Counted from the first letter of the stretch, positions 15,793 to 25,327 are shown. The stretch: DNA of 64,000 bases from Silanimonas lenta DSM 16282 (GCF_000429065.1 NZ_AUBD01000001.1:1-64000); one strand, 5' to 3'. Numbers and translations are program-made. Notes: generated by a model not told the origin, from the letters alone.

Positions 15793-18502
15793 GCCCACCA
15801 CCAAGCGCGCAACCGCCGCTGTCAAGGCCAGCTCGTCCGGCGCGTCGCTGGACTTCGCCTTCTTCCGCTTCCTGTGGCAGTTCCACCAGGACAACCGGGG
15901 AGCGATCCGCTCGCACTACAAAGAGCTGACCCGCAAGTTCCTCGACTTCAACAACCCGGAAAAGAACCCCAAGGCCTTCCTGCGCCAGCCGCAGTTCGAG
16001 GCACTGGAAACCTACGTCTTCCTCAAGGAGTTCCTCGGCAACGCCAAGGTCGAGGAGATCTTCAAGGCGTGGTACGAGCGCAGCGGCAAGTTCGAGGGCC
16101 GCAAGTTCGGCTCCTTCCTCGGCACCGCCGGTCAGGAGATGTTCCAGTTCGGCGAAACGGACGAGCTGGAACTGGATTCGTACAAGCGGCTGTTCGAGAA
16201 GATGCGCAAAAACTCGCGCGCCTACCCGAACTACATCTTCGCGCTGACGATGGGGACGGGCAAAACCATCCTCATGGCCACCTGCATCTTCTACGAGTTC
16301 CTGCTGGGCAACAAGTTCGAGAAAGATCCGCGCTACTGCCACAACGCGCTGGTGTTCGCCCCGGACAAGACCGTGCTGCAGTCGCTGAAGGAGATCGAGT
16401 CGTTCGACCTGACCCGCGTGGTGCCGCCGGAGTACGTCAACTTCCTCACCACCCACCTGCGCTTCCACTACCTCGAGGAGGCGGGCACCTCACTCGACAC
16501 GCTGGATCGCTCGCGCTTCAACATCATCGTCTCGAACACGCAGAAGATCATCCTCAAGCGCCAGCACAAGGAAAAGACCTCCGTCGACAAGCTGTTCGGC
16601 GCGACCGGCGAAACCCTGGCCGCCACCGGTGTCTATGCCGAAGCCGCCGACCTCTACAACTTCGACCAGCCGGAAGAGGAAGGCGAGCTGACCACCAACC
16701 AGCGCTTTGAGAAACTGCGTCGCTTGGAGCAGCTGGGTATCTACGTGGACGAGGCGCACCACGCCTTCGGCAAGGCGCTGGCCAAGGACATGGGCCTGGG
16801 CACCAAGGAAACCGACACCAGCCTGCGCACCACCATCGACATCCTCGCCGCCAGCCTGAACGCGGCGGGCACGCGGGTGGTGGCCTGCTACAACTACACC
16901 GGCACGCCCTACGTGGGGCGCGAGGTGTTGCCCGAGGTGGTCTACGCCTACGGCCTCAAGGAGGCCATCGACAAGGGTTTCCTCAAGAAGGTGACCCTGC
17001 ACGGCTACGCCAACACCCGCACCGACGAGTTTGTCGACATCGCCATCGAAACCTTCCTGAAGGAAACGGGTGACTTGCGACCGGAAGGGCTGCTTCCCAA
17101 GCTGGCCTTCTTTGCAGCCACCATCGACGAGCTGACCGGCGAACTGCGCCCAGCGGTGGAGCGTGCGCTGCTCAAGCACGGCATTCCGACCTCGCGCATC
17201 CTGGTCAACGTGGGCGACGACAAGCTCACCACCAACGACGACATCCGCGAGTTCAACCGCCTGGACACCGAAGGATCGGAAAAGCAGTTCATCCTGCTGG
17301 TCAACAAAGGCCGCGAGGGCTGGAACTGCCGCTCGCTGTTCGGCGTTGGCTTGTTCCGCGAGCCCAAGTCCAAGGTGTTTGTGCTGCAGGCCACGATGCG
17401 CTGCCTGCGCGCCATCGGCCAGGCCCAGCACACCGGCCACGTCTTCCTCTCGGACGACAACCTCAACACGCTGAACGACGAGCTGCAGCAGAACTTCCGC
17501 ATCAGCGCCGACGAGCTGCAAAAGACCGGCAAGGACAAAGAGCGCGTCGAGGTGCGCGTGGTCGAGCCGCCGGTCAAGATCAAGCTGGTTCGCGTGCGTA
17601 AGCAGTACCAGATGCGCGAGAAGCAGTTGGTGACCGGGCAAGCGTTGATGCCCGAACGCGCTGACCCGCAGAAGTGGGGGGAGTTGGTCGAGAAGTACCG
17701 CCTCATCGAAACCCAGCAGGACGGCCTGACCGCCGCCGACGCGGCGCGCGCTTCTGCAAGTCGCACCTTCGATCTGACGGCGCGCCGGGAAAAGCGGGTG
17801 TTCTCGCGGCTATCGCTGGTGGCCGAGGTGTCACGCTATCTCAATCGCAGCCCTTTGGAAATCGAGGATCTACTCGACGCGACCAAGGAAGGTACCGACG
17901 AACTGGTGGCCATCACCAATGAGTTCAACGAGCTGCTCTACGACGAGATCATCCCGCGCCTGTTCCGCCAGCTCTACGACCTGGACGAGTCGCAGCAAAC
18001 CGAGGAGCACGAGGTCGAGTTGATCAAGATGCCTCCGAACGGCTACTACGAGGTATCGGCGGCGAAGGACAAGATCGTCCGGATGAATGACCCGCAAATC
18101 AAGGACGAGGAGCGCGCCAAGAGCTTCCACCTCGATACCTACTGTTTCGACTCGAAGTCTGAGAACTGGTTGTTCTGGGATCTGCTGCGCGAGCAGCGGG
18201 TGAAGAAGATCTACTTCACCGGGATGCTGACCCACGGCCAGTCCGACTTCTTCATCCAGTACATCGACCCCGATTCGCGCACCGTGCGCAGCTACTACCC
18301 CGACTTCATCTTCCAGCGCGAAGAGCCGGATGGCAGCCTGAAGTACGTGATCGTCGAGGTGAAGGCCGATAACCAGATCGAGGACGCCGTGGTGCAGGCC
18401 AAGAAGGAGTTCGCTCAGCAGATCGCGGTGGCCAGTGGGATGGAATACCGCATCCTTAAGTCGTCGGATGCGGATAAACGACTATTCCGGGCCTTGTTGT
18501 AA
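15782..18502 (+). CDS. Type III restriction Res-like DEAD/DEAH helicase-nuclease
   Basis: Predicted 906 residues. An SF2 helicase with Walker A MGTGKT (157-162), DEAH box in IYVDEAHHAF (about 322), the CYNYTGTPY motif III-like stretch and the helicase C-terminal motif QATMRCLRAIGQ. The C-terminus has YYPDFIF and YVIVEVKADNQ (about 838-862), a PD-(D/E)XK nuclease signature as in type III Res subunits. With the upstream methyltransferase it should cleave DNA lacking the correct methylation. The start overlaps the methyltransferase end by 11 bp. Length and order match Mod-Res pairs, but the extra helicase-nuclease genes in the same operon are unusual. Confidence 0.92.
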   Translation: MATKPTTKRATAAVKASSSGASLDFAFFRFLWQFHQDNRGAIRSHYKELTRKFLDFNNPEKNPKAFLRQPQFEALETYVFLKEFLGNAKVEEIFKAWYERSGKFEGRKFGSFLGTAGQEMFQFGETDELELDSYKRLFEKMRKNSRAYPNYIFALTMGTGKTILMATCIFYEFLLGNKFEKDPRYCHNALVFAPDKTVLQSLKEIESFDLTRVVPPEYVNFLTTHLRFHYLEEAGTSLDTLDRSRFNIIVSNTQKIILKRQHKEKTSVDKLFGATGETLAATGVYAEAADLYNFDQPEEEGELTTNQRFEKLRRLEQLGIYVDEAHHAFGKALAKDMGLGTKETDTSLRTTIDILAASLNAAGTRVVACYNYTGTPYVGREVLPEVVYAYGLKEAIDKGFLKKVTLHGYANTRTDEFVDIAIETFLKETGDLRPEGLLPKLAFFAATIDELTGELRPAVERALLKHGIPTSRILVNVGDDKLTTNDDIREFNRLDTEGSEKQFILLVNKGREGWNCRSLFGVGLFREPKSKVFVLQATMRCLRAIGQAQHTGHVFLSDDNLNTLNDELQQNFRISADELQKTGKDKERVEVRVVEPPVKIKLVRVRKQYQMREKQLVTGQALMPERADPQKWGELVEKYRLIETQQDGLTAADAARASASRTFDLTARREKRVFSRLSLVAEVSRYLNRSPLEIEDLLDATKEGTDELVAITNEFNELLYDEIIPRLFRQLYDLDESQQTEEHEVELIKMPPNGYYEVSAAKDKIVRMNDPQIKDEERAKSFHLDTYCFDSKSENWLFWDLLREQRVKKIYFTGMLTHGQSDFFIQYIDPDSRTVRSYYPDFIFQREEPDGSLKYVIVEVKADNQIEDAVVQAKKEFAQQIAVASGMEYRILKSSDADKRLFRALL

Positions 18503-18551
18503 CGCAGTCCTTCGGCAGTTGATTTCGTATTCTTGGGCGAAGGGGAGCTTT

Positions 18552-21500
18552 ATGGCCAGAAAAAGAATCTCAAAAAGCACACTCTCAATGTTCTTGCGAA
18601 CAAAGTGCGACCGCGAGCTATATCTGTCACTACACGAGGACTCGGAGCTCGAGGCCAATGGCATGCCTGTTCCGCTGCAGGCGCGGCCTGGAATTGGAGT
18701 TCTGCAAACCGCAGGTCGTGATTTTGAGGATGAGCGGAATGATCAATTGATCCAGGCCTTCGGCAGCCTGGTCATCTATCAGCCCGACAAAGGTGGAGCA
18801 AACAAGCCGGTCAAGGCGCCGCTTGCTTCCTTGCTCGGCAAAGTCACGACTTTGCCATCGATCATTTTGCAAGGGAAGTTTGAACCTTCAGCTTTTCAGA
18901 ATGCAGTCATGGCGAATATTGGGCTGCAACCAGGGCAAGTCACCCAGGTACCACCGATCGCAGGACTCATTCCTGACATTATTGTTGTGCGTCGGGCCAC
19001 GATCGATGACGAAGAAATTGGTCCCGATGGATGCCGGCGACCAATTGATCCAACAACGGAAACCCGTAGTGCCCTGAGTATTATTGACGTCAAGCACACC
19101 AGTGAAGCCAACCCCAGCTACTCTGCTGAGGTTGCGCTTTACGCGGTTTTTCTCGCCAATTGGATTGTCGATCAAGGGTTGCAGGACAACTACTTTGTAA
19201 CCACACGTAGCTACTTGTGGACCCGATTCAAGCAAGGCCAATCTGCGCTCGATGCTCTGATGTCTGGCTCCGCCCCGGCAACGCCAAACCAGTATCTCGG
19301 CGCGCTGATTGCCGACAGCGAAGATGCCAATCTTCGTTTCTACCTCCCTACCGTACTCCACTTCTTTCGGGAAGACTTGCTCCGGGTCATCGCTATTGGT
19401 GATGCTTCAGCCAATGGCTGGGAGAATCTCGAATGGCACGTCGACGGTCGCTGTAGCGCCTGCGACTGGCTGGGGCATGAGAAGTGGGCGAATTCGAAGG
19501 ACAAGACGCGAATTGCAGCAAAACCAACACATTACTGTTATCCGGCAGCGAAGCTGACTGGACACCTGAGTCGAATTGCGGGCATGACTCGAGGCGCAAG
19601 AAAGACGCTTCAGATCAATGCCATTCAAGACACAGCGGGCGCCGCGGCAGCCTCTTCGGCACATCCTGCTTTCCAGCAACATAGCCATCTTAAGAAGGAA
19701 CGAAGTCGTATCCCTGTCCGCGCCCAAGCTCTGATCTCGTCGACGACCAGTGTGGACAGTTCAGCCGTACTGGCAAGCCTGGCTCCATGGCCGCAATTGC
19801 ACGTGGCGATAACAGTTAACTTCGACCCCAGTGCCGGCCTGCTTACGGGCCTATCAATATTCGGCAGGGCAACGGCTTACGTAAGCGGGCAAACTCCGCG
19901 ACAGTTCGCGACCAAATGCTTTGTCGTCGATCAGAAGAGTCTTGCCGATGAGTGGGTCGCTCTTGAAGGACTTCTATCGACCCTGTCCGACATGGTGGAT
20001 CAGGCTGAGGCGTTCGTTCGTGCAGCGGGCAAAACACCTCTCACCGCACAGATCGCATTTTGGGAAAAGCGCCAGTTCGAGGAGCTGTGTGCGGCGATGG
20101 GACGCCACCTGCCCAAGGTGTTGAGTCTTACCAACCGGAAGACAAAGGCGCTCGCTTGGCTATTCCCTGCTGATGAACTTATCGAGAAGCCCGTTGGAGC
20201 AGTTAGCCCATGCATTGTCTTCATCGATGAAATTGTCCGGCGCGTAGTTTTTGCGCCGACCCCCCATGTGATCACGCTGTTTGACACTGCTGAATCCTAC
20301 TATTCCGGGCCGGGACCAGTACGGATGGGGGACGCGTTCTATCGTGAATTCCTGACTAACGGTATCCCGAGGGAACGTATTTACGAGATCTGGAGCAACG
20401 TCACGACAATCAAGCGTGGTTCGGTTACTGTTCCACGAAATACTGTTATTCAGGAATATGGCAACGCGCTGGAGAAACAATGCCGAGCGCTGAATAGTGT
20501 CGTCGAGCGGTTACGCACCGATTTCCGAGGCCAACTTAAGGCCAACGCGCCAAAGCTCGATTTAGCCATTCCTTCGGCATGGAGGTTTGCTGCCCATATG
20601 GCTTTTGACAGCAAGCTATGGGTTTGGTGGGAGGAGCTGCAGTATCAGACCAGGAAGCTTGAAGCTCACCAGCGCTTGGCGCTCGATGCCGAAGCGTTGG
20701 AGGCCAGTTATGAGGGCGTTCGACTCACCAACGGACAACAAACGGGGGTGCCGAACGAGTACGTTTTTGATGTCTTGCCAGGCTCAACCGAAGCCAAACT
20801 CGATGACAACGAAGGCTACCTTGCTCTCGGCAAAGACGGGCATCCCGGACTTCCTTTGCAGCGCGGCAGGGACCTGATCCCCGCCACCGCATCACCATAC
20901 CCTGGTCAGGCTGATACTCTGGTCACCCCATTGTGGTCCGCACTTTCCGTCACACTTGTGTCGTTTGATAGAGGGACGCGAAAGGCTGTCTTGAAACTAA
21001 CCAACCGGCGTGATACGGCGTTTGTCCCGTATTTGCTTGCCAACTCGACTGTTGACCTGCTGAACGATGTCTTTATTACCAAAGGCCAGAGTTCGTTCAA
21101 GTGGTACGAGACAGTCCGGGAAATTCTGACGGCTGTCGGCAATCCCCCGATTGCAACAGCCGATAGCAATGCAGCCACCGCAATGGGCGCAACGCCGCCG
21201 AGGGTTGGCTCAGACCCCATCACACCGCTATCCCGTATTCTTTGGGAGGCTGACGCTGTACATGCAACATCGGTCGTGGCCGCAACGCAAGCAGCATCGG
21301 TCGCTGCATATGCCCAGGCCAAGCATAACTTGAACGTCAGCCAGACGGATGCCGTCGCGCATGCGGCAGAAAAAGGGTTGACGATCATTTGGGGGCCACC
21401 AGGGACGGGGAAAACGCAAACCCTTGCCGGATGCATTCATGGCCTCGTCCATGAGGCCGTACATAGAAGTCAACCGCTGAAAGTATTGATCTCGGGGCCA

Positions 21501-22808
21501 ACCTACAAAGCCGTGGAAGAAATAGTCGGTCGCGTTATTGAGTGGTTGGACACCGACACGACCTGTCCGGCGGAAATCTTCGTCGGGTACTCTTCATCGC
21601 AGACCCCGAAAACATTTGCCGCGGCAAACTTCCACCTGCGCGTCGAATCATTCAATTTGCATCAGGGTGACCAACAGACTCAAGACTGTCTCATCAGCTT
21701 GGCGAGAACAGACGCCGTAACGATTGTCGCCACGACGACGATGCAGGCATACAAGCTCGCCGAGTGGACCTTTGGCCGCCACGTCGCGCCGATTTTTGAC
21801 GTCGTGATTGTCGATGAAAGCTCTCAGGTTCAGGTCACGCATGCGATCTCGCCGCTGGCCACCTTGAAAGAGGACGCGAGACTGATCGTTGCTGGCGACC
21901 ATCTTCAAATGCCGCCAATAATGGCGCTTGAACCACCCAAGGGCGCCGAATACTTGGTGGGCAGCATCCAGAAATACCTGCTCGAACGTCCTTTTGGCGG
22001 ACGAATCGTTCCATGTCCGCTCGAAGAGAACTACCGTTCAGCGGAGGACATCGTTGCCTATGCTCGGACTATTGGCTACCGAGCGACGTTGAAGGCGTCA
22101 AACCCCGCGACAGCACTTCATGTCTTGGCGCCGGTGCCGACTCCCGCATCCGGCTTTCCAGGGGGCTTGCCTTGGTCGCCTCTGTGGCCGCATATCCTGG
22201 ACCCCGAGAAGAAGGTGCTGACGTTGCTCCATGACGATGACCTGTCGTCCCAAAGCAATTTCTTTGAGGCGAAGGTTGTCGCTGCGTTGACCTGGTGCCT
22301 CCGGCAGACAGTGAGTGCGGAATTGGGCGGTCGAGGCGTCGTAACGCATGTCGCTCCAACTCCTGATCAGTTCTGGAGGCATTGCATTGGAATTGTAACT
22401 CCACATCGTGCGCAGCGCGCGCTGGTGATTCGCGAGCTAAGAGCGATTTTCCCTGCCGACCCACCTGATCTGATCGACTCTGCGGTCGATACTGTTGAAA
22501 AGTTCCAGGGTGGTCAGCGACACACCGTAATCGTGACTTTCGGGGTTGGCGATGCCGACGTGATCATGGGGGAGGAAGCATTCCTCATGCAGCTTGAGCG
22601 CACCAATGTCGCGATCTCACGAGCAATGGCTAAATGCCTGGTGATTATGCCGATGACTCTCGCCGGGCATGTTCCCCACGACAAAAAGGCGCTAGAGACA
22701 GCGCACGCTATCAAAGACTATGTTGATGAATTCTGCAATCAGGAGATTGCGGACCAAATCAGCTACGGGCCAACGTCAAGGCAAGCGAAGCTGCGCTACC
22801 ACCAATAG
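18552..22808 (+). CDS. Dna2-like protein: RecB/Cas4-type nuclease fused to UPF1-type helicase
   Basis: Predicted 1418 residues. The start ATG at 18552 has AGGGGAG at 18541-18547. The N-terminal third resembles Cas4/RecB nucleases: Cys19 in RTKCDRELYLSL, then GLIPDIIVVRR, IIDVKHTSE (catalytic D and K, about 178) and YSAEVALYAVFLA. CSACDW (about 300) and HYCYP (about 328) may complete an Fe-S site. The C-terminal third is an SF1B helicase of the UPF1/DNA2 type: IIWGPPGTGKT (about 947), VIVDESSQV (about 1086), LIVAGDHLQMPP, LEENYRS, DTVEKFQGGQR and NVAISRA. The middle (about 350-900) is unrecognised. Codon use is clearly less GC-biased than the upstream operon, suggesting a separate origin. It follows the Res gene after only 49 bp in the same direction. 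Confidence 0.9.
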   Translation: MARKRISKSTLSMFLRTKCDRELYLSLHEDSELEANGMPVPLQARPGIGVLQTAGRDFEDERNDQLIQAFGSLVIYQPDKGGANKPVKAPLASLLGKVTTLPSIILQGKFEPSAFQNAVMANIGLQPGQVTQVPPIAGLIPDIIVVRRATIDDEEIGPDGCRRPIDPTTETRSALSIIDVKHTSEANPSYSAEVALYAVFLANWIVDQGLQDNYFVTTRSYLWTRFKQGQSALDALMSGSAPATPNQYLGALIADSEDANLRFYLPTVLHFFREDLLRVIAIGDASANGWENLEWHVDGRCSACDWLGHEKWANSKDKTRIAAKPTHYCYPAAKLTGHLSRIAGMTRGARKTLQINAIQDTAGAAAASSAHPAFQQHSHLKKERSRIPVRAQALISSTTSVDSSAVLASLAPWPQLHVAITVNFDPSAGLLTGLSIFGRATAYVSGQTPRQFATKCFVVDQKSLADEWVALEGLLSTLSDMVDQAEAFVRAAGKTPLTAQIAFWEKRQFEELCAAMGRHLPKVLSLTNRKTKALAWLFPADELIEKPVGAVSPCIVFIDEIVRRVVFAPTPHVITLFDTAESYYSGPGPVRMGDAFYREFLTNGIPRERIYEIWSNVTTIKRGSVTVPRNTVIQEYGNALEKQCRALNSVVERLRTDFRGQLKANAPKLDLAIPSAWRFAAHMAFDSKLWVWWEELQYQTRKLEAHQRLALDAEALEASYEGVRLTNGQQTGVPNEYVFDVLPGSTEAKLDDNEGYLALGKDGHPGLPLQRGRDLIPATASPYPGQADTLVTPLWSALSVTLVSFDRGTRKAVLKLTNRRDTAFVPYLLANSTVDLLNDVFITKGQSSFKWYETVREILTAVGNPPIATADSNAATAMGATPPRVGSDPITPLSRILWEADAVHATSVVAATQAASVAAYAQAKHNLNVSQTDAVAHAAEKGLTIIWGPPGTGKTQTLAGCIHGLVHEAVHRSQPLKVLISGPTYKAVEEIVGRVIEWLDTDTTCPAEIFVGYSSSQTPKTFAAANFHLRVESFNLHQGDQQTQDCLISLARTDAVTIVATTTMQAYKLAEWTFGRHVAPIFDVVIVDESSQVQVTHAISPLATLKEDARLIVAGDHLQMPPIMALEPPKGAEYLVGSIQKYLLERPFGGRIVPCPLEENYRSAEDIVAYARTIGYRATLKASNPATALHVLAPVPTPASGFPGGLPWSPLWPHILDPEKKVLTLLHDDDLSSQSNFFEAKVVAALTWCLRQTVSAELGGRGVVTHVAPTPDQFWRHCIGIVTPHRAQRALVIRELRAIFPADPPDLIDSAVDTVEKFQGGQRHTVIVTFGVGDADVIMGEEAFLMQLERTNVAISRAMAKCLVIMPMTLAGHVPHDKKALETAHAIKDYVDEFCNQEIADQISYGPTSRQAKLRYHQ

Positions 22809-22819
22809 CGACTGTCGAG

Positions 22820-24031
22820 CTAGACGCGTTCGACGTGAAAATCAAACTCCACAGCGGCAGCAGAATCGGCCTTCATCTGATCTGCTTGCCGCTTGCCGGC
22901 ATCCGCAGAATCGGCAGCCCGGACTGAGACTAAGCGCCAAGTGGTTCCGGATTCTTCCAGTGAGTTCCTGAAGATCTCCTTAGCATCTACCGCGGCTGAA
23001 GGAATGATCCCGAAACGAACGTACATATGCAGGGACTCGGTGCTAGACGCAAGCCTGTCAACGTTCCGCCAGACGGTTCCTAGCGATCGGGCAAATGCAT
23101 CTTTGCCGCCATGGTCGAGTTGTGGGCCGGCCGAATAGTCAACGTGATCGGGGCCTCCAAGAAACCAGTTCCTCAGCCACTGGTCTTGGACGTAGGTACG
23201 CATTCCATAGTACGGAGGAGATGTAATAACGATCGACGGTGCCGCACCAATAGCTTGGAAGGTATCGTCTGATTGAGCATCTCCATGTACAACTTGAGAG
23301 AAAGAGTTTGGCGACTTGGTCGCTAATCCTGTGAGGCGCTCAATCTTTCGCCGTAAAACTCGGAGAACGTCAATTCGAGGCGCTTTTAAGCCTCGGATTT
23401 TCCAATACCGAACTGCATAATCGGGCTTGGATGCATAGGTTCGAGGCATTTGATTAGAGAAGTAGCCGGCCTTCTCTGTATTCTTGGGGAGAGGGCCGTG
23501 TAGGCATCCTAACATGGCCGCACGCAGAATTACTGATGCATCGCTCTCCGTGTCGAGTTGCAAAAGAGCTTCGCGCAGAGCACAAATGTCTCTAAGCGTG
23601 TGAGGATGATACGCGGCGCGGAAAAAATCGGATTCTGGTATCTGCTGCGGAGCCGTTTCAGCAATTAACCTGGCAGCCATTTCGAGCGGCTCGTTGGCGT
23701 CGCAACTGGCGAGCTTCGCCTTCGCGATTGCAACGGCAACGGGGGATGAATCAATACCCCAAGCACTCAATTCGAAGCTCCGTGCAGCGAATAATGTCGT
23801 GCCTCGACCGCAGAATGGGTCGAGAACGACAGGCCGCTCTTTTCGATGTTTTTTGAGCACCTTTATTGGGTACTCCAACGGAAACATCGTAAAGTAAGGG
23901 CAAATCGCGTTCAGTGCATTTTCTTTGCTGTAAGCAAGGGCCACGTTCTTGGTACTTGTGCTTGGCGTCGTTTTTGGATATAAGTGAAAGTTTACACGGC
24001 TATGACCGTGTAGGGAACGTTTCGGAGGCAT
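22820..24031 (-). CDS. DNA methyltransferase at the end of the phage lysis operon
   Basis: Predicted 403 residues. ATG at 24031 is preceded by GGAGGGGAGGA inside the end of the lysozyme gene, only 4 bp away. The AdoMet motif LDPFCGRGTT (about residue 73) comes before the catalytic TSPPYYGM, so it is not beta-class; the SPPY tetrad suggests an N4-cytosine (or adenine) amino-methyltransferase. No restriction partner lies on this strand. It is the last leftward gene of the prophage and meets the defence island tail to tail, its stop only 11 bp from that of the Dna2-like gene. Base composition is lower in GC than the phage genes, pointing to recent acquisition. It may protect phage DNA or be a cargo gene. 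Confidence 0.88.
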   Translation of the reverse strand: MPPKRSLHGHSRVNFHLYPKTTPSTSTKNVALAYSKENALNAICPYFTMFPLEYPIKVLKKHRKERPVVLDPFCGRGTTLFAARSFELSAWGIDSSPVAVAIAKAKLASCDANEPLEMAARLIAETAPQQIPESDFFRAAYHPHTLRDICALREALLQLDTESDASVILRAAMLGCLHGPLPKNTEKAGYFSNQMPRTYASKPDYAVRYWKIRGLKAPRIDVLRVLRRKIERLTGLATKSPNSFSQVVHGDAQSDDTFQAIGAAPSIVITSPPYYGMRTYVQDQWLRNWFLGGPDHVDYSAGPQLDHGGKDAFARSLGTVWRNVDRLASSTESLHMYVRFGIIPSAAVDAKEIFRNSLEESGTTWRLVSVRAADSADAGKRQADQMKADSAAAVEFDFHVERV

Positions 24032-24035
24032 GGAT

Positions 24036-24500
24036 TCAGGTCCTCCCCTCCAACAACAAGCGTTCCGCATTCCTACGAGCGACAAGCCCTGGCAAAACTC
24101 GGCCGCCGCCATAGACCCACCGGCGCAGCTCGTCACCAGTCGCAGCCCAATCCCGCTGATTGACCCGCCGCCGCAGCGTCGAGGTCTGCAGCCGCCCCGC
24201 GCCAAGGTTGAAGGTGAAGTCCACGATGGCCGCGAGCCGGTTCTCGGGCTCCGTAGCCAGCACCGGGCAGTAGCGCAGCGTGGCGGCGAGCGCCACCTTC
24301 AGATCCTGGGTGAGGTAGGCCTCGGCCTCGCCTTTCGTGATCGACGGGTGCTTCGGATCGCACAGATGCCCGTAGCCGATGGTCCAGTAGCCGGCCGGGC
24401 AGAGGTACGGGTGCGCGCGGCCGGGGTCGTGCTTGGGAACACGATGGAAGCCCTCGAAGCGCTTGGCCAGGTCGACCGCGGCCGTTGGTACTTCGATCAC
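24036..24500 (-). CDS. Phage lysozyme (glycoside hydrolase 24, endolysin)
   Basis: Predicted 154 residues. Cleaves the glycan strands of peptidoglycan at the end of the lytic cycle. The catalytic Glu is in KRFEGFHRVP (residue 15), and the T4-type motif TIGYGHLCDPKHP follows. The position usually held by Asp20 in T4 lysozyme is Cys (YLCPAGYWTIGYGH), a variation common in phage lysozymes. FNLGAGRLQTSTLRR and GLVARRNAERLLL are further family signatures. There is no signal peptide, so it should depend on the holin encoded just upstream (4-bp overlap). Confidence 0.93.
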   Translation of the reverse strand: MIEVPTAAVDLAKRFEGFHRVPKHDPGRAHPYLCPAGYWTIGYGHLCDPKHPSITKGEAEAYLTQDLKVALAATLRYCPVLATEPENRLAAIVDFTFNLGAGRLQTSTLRRRVNQRDWAATGDELRRWVYGGGRVLPGLVARRNAERLLLEGRT

Positions 24501-24973
24501 GGGCGCACCCGGTCAAACACGCGGCCCAAGAACCAGAAGTTCAGCACGCCGGCCCAGAGGGCCTGGTCGGCGTCGGTCCAGGCGGCCTGGATGGCCGGAA
24601 TCCATTCCACACCCGCATCGACCGCGCCGGCGAAGGCGGCGGTCTTGGCCGCGCAGTACAGCGCCATGAACCAGTAGGTGATCACCGGACGGACGCTGCT
24701 GGACAGCGCATCGGCCCAGCGGACGCCGGACCGTTGGCCCTGGGCGGCGACGGCTTCCCGCAGCGCCTCGACTGCACCGCTGTTCCAGGCAGCCTCGCCG
24801 GCGGCGCCGATCTCGGCCATGCGCTGGGCGCCGCGCAGCTTCTCGAACTCCAAGGCCTTGTCCTGCATGGCGAGCTCATGGCCGCGCTCGCCCTTGCGGT
24901 CCAGCCACTTGAGGATCTCGGGCGCGAGGCGGAAGGCCCCGCCGAGGAGGCCGCCGAGCAGGGTCTCGATCAT
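24497..24973 (-). CDS. Holin-like protein (3TM type)
   Basis: Predicted 158 residues. Resembles the three-TM holin family of gene-transfer agents and phages: IETLLGGLLGGAFRLAPEIL at the N-terminus, a central charged helix (EFEKLRGAQRMAEIG), and hydrophobic stretches PVITYWFMALYCAAKTAAFA and WAGVLNFWFLGRVFD in the C-terminal half. Holins permeabilise the inner membrane and release the endolysin. Tightly packed with the lysozyme downstream and another membrane protein upstream. Confidence 0.85.
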   Translation of the reverse strand: MIETLLGGLLGGAFRLAPEILKWLDRKGERGHELAMQDKALEFEKLRGAQRMAEIGAAGEAAWNSGAVEALREAVAAQGQRSGVRWADALSSSVRPVITYWFMALYCAAKTAAFAGAVDAGVEWIPAIQAAWTDADQALWAGVLNFWFLGRVFDRVRP

Positions 24974-25260
24974 TGGCCACCTCCGAACACCTTGAGCTTG
25001 ATGACGGCGCCCGCGACTAGCGCCAGGAGGAAGCCGGTGGTGACGAGCCGGATCACGGTCTGCCAGGCGGTGTGCTTGGCGGCGTTGAAGGCTTCGAGCA
25101 GGCCGCGCAGCTCGCGGATATCGTGGGCGGCGTCCTCGCCGTCAAGGCCGACGTCGGCAAGGGCGCGCCTCGCGCCGCGTTCGGCTGCGCGTGCGAGCAG
25201 CTCCTCGAACTCGTCGCGCGGCATGACGACCATGCCGTCTTGCAGAGTGGGTGGGCTCAT
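24970..25260 (-). CDS. Small membrane protein of the lysis cassette (DUF6127-like)
   Basis: Predicted 96 residues. The start at 25260 follows CTGGAGA at a good distance. The N-terminus contains VMPRDEFEELLARAAERGAR and a charged helix; the C-terminus has a single membrane segment (VTTGFLLALVAGAVIKLKVF). The pattern resembles DUF6127 proteins found beside phage holins, though I cannot confirm the family. It may be a second holin or antiholin. Its stop overlaps the holin start. Confidence 0.8.
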   Translation of the reverse strand: MSPPTLQDGMVVMPRDEFEELLARAAERGARRALADVGLDGEDAAHDIRELRGLLEAFNAAKHTAWQTVIRLVTTGFLLALVAGAVIKLKVFGGGQ

Positions 25261-25280
25261 TGCTGGTCTCCAGAAACGAA

Positions 25281-25302
25281 GAACCCGCCGGGCGGCGGGT
25301 TC
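25281..25302 (-). terminator. Hairpin before the lysis cassette
   Basis: A 9-bp perfect stem (GAACCCGCC/GGCGGGTTC) with a 4-base loop, followed leftward by TTCGTTTCTGGAG, which supplies both a short T-rich stretch and the ribosome site of the gene starting at 25260. A near-identical module precedes the gene starting at 40011. Probably a weak or regulated terminator. Confidence 0.6.
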
Positions 25303-25327
25303 GGTGGATGCAGTAAAGAGAATGCGA

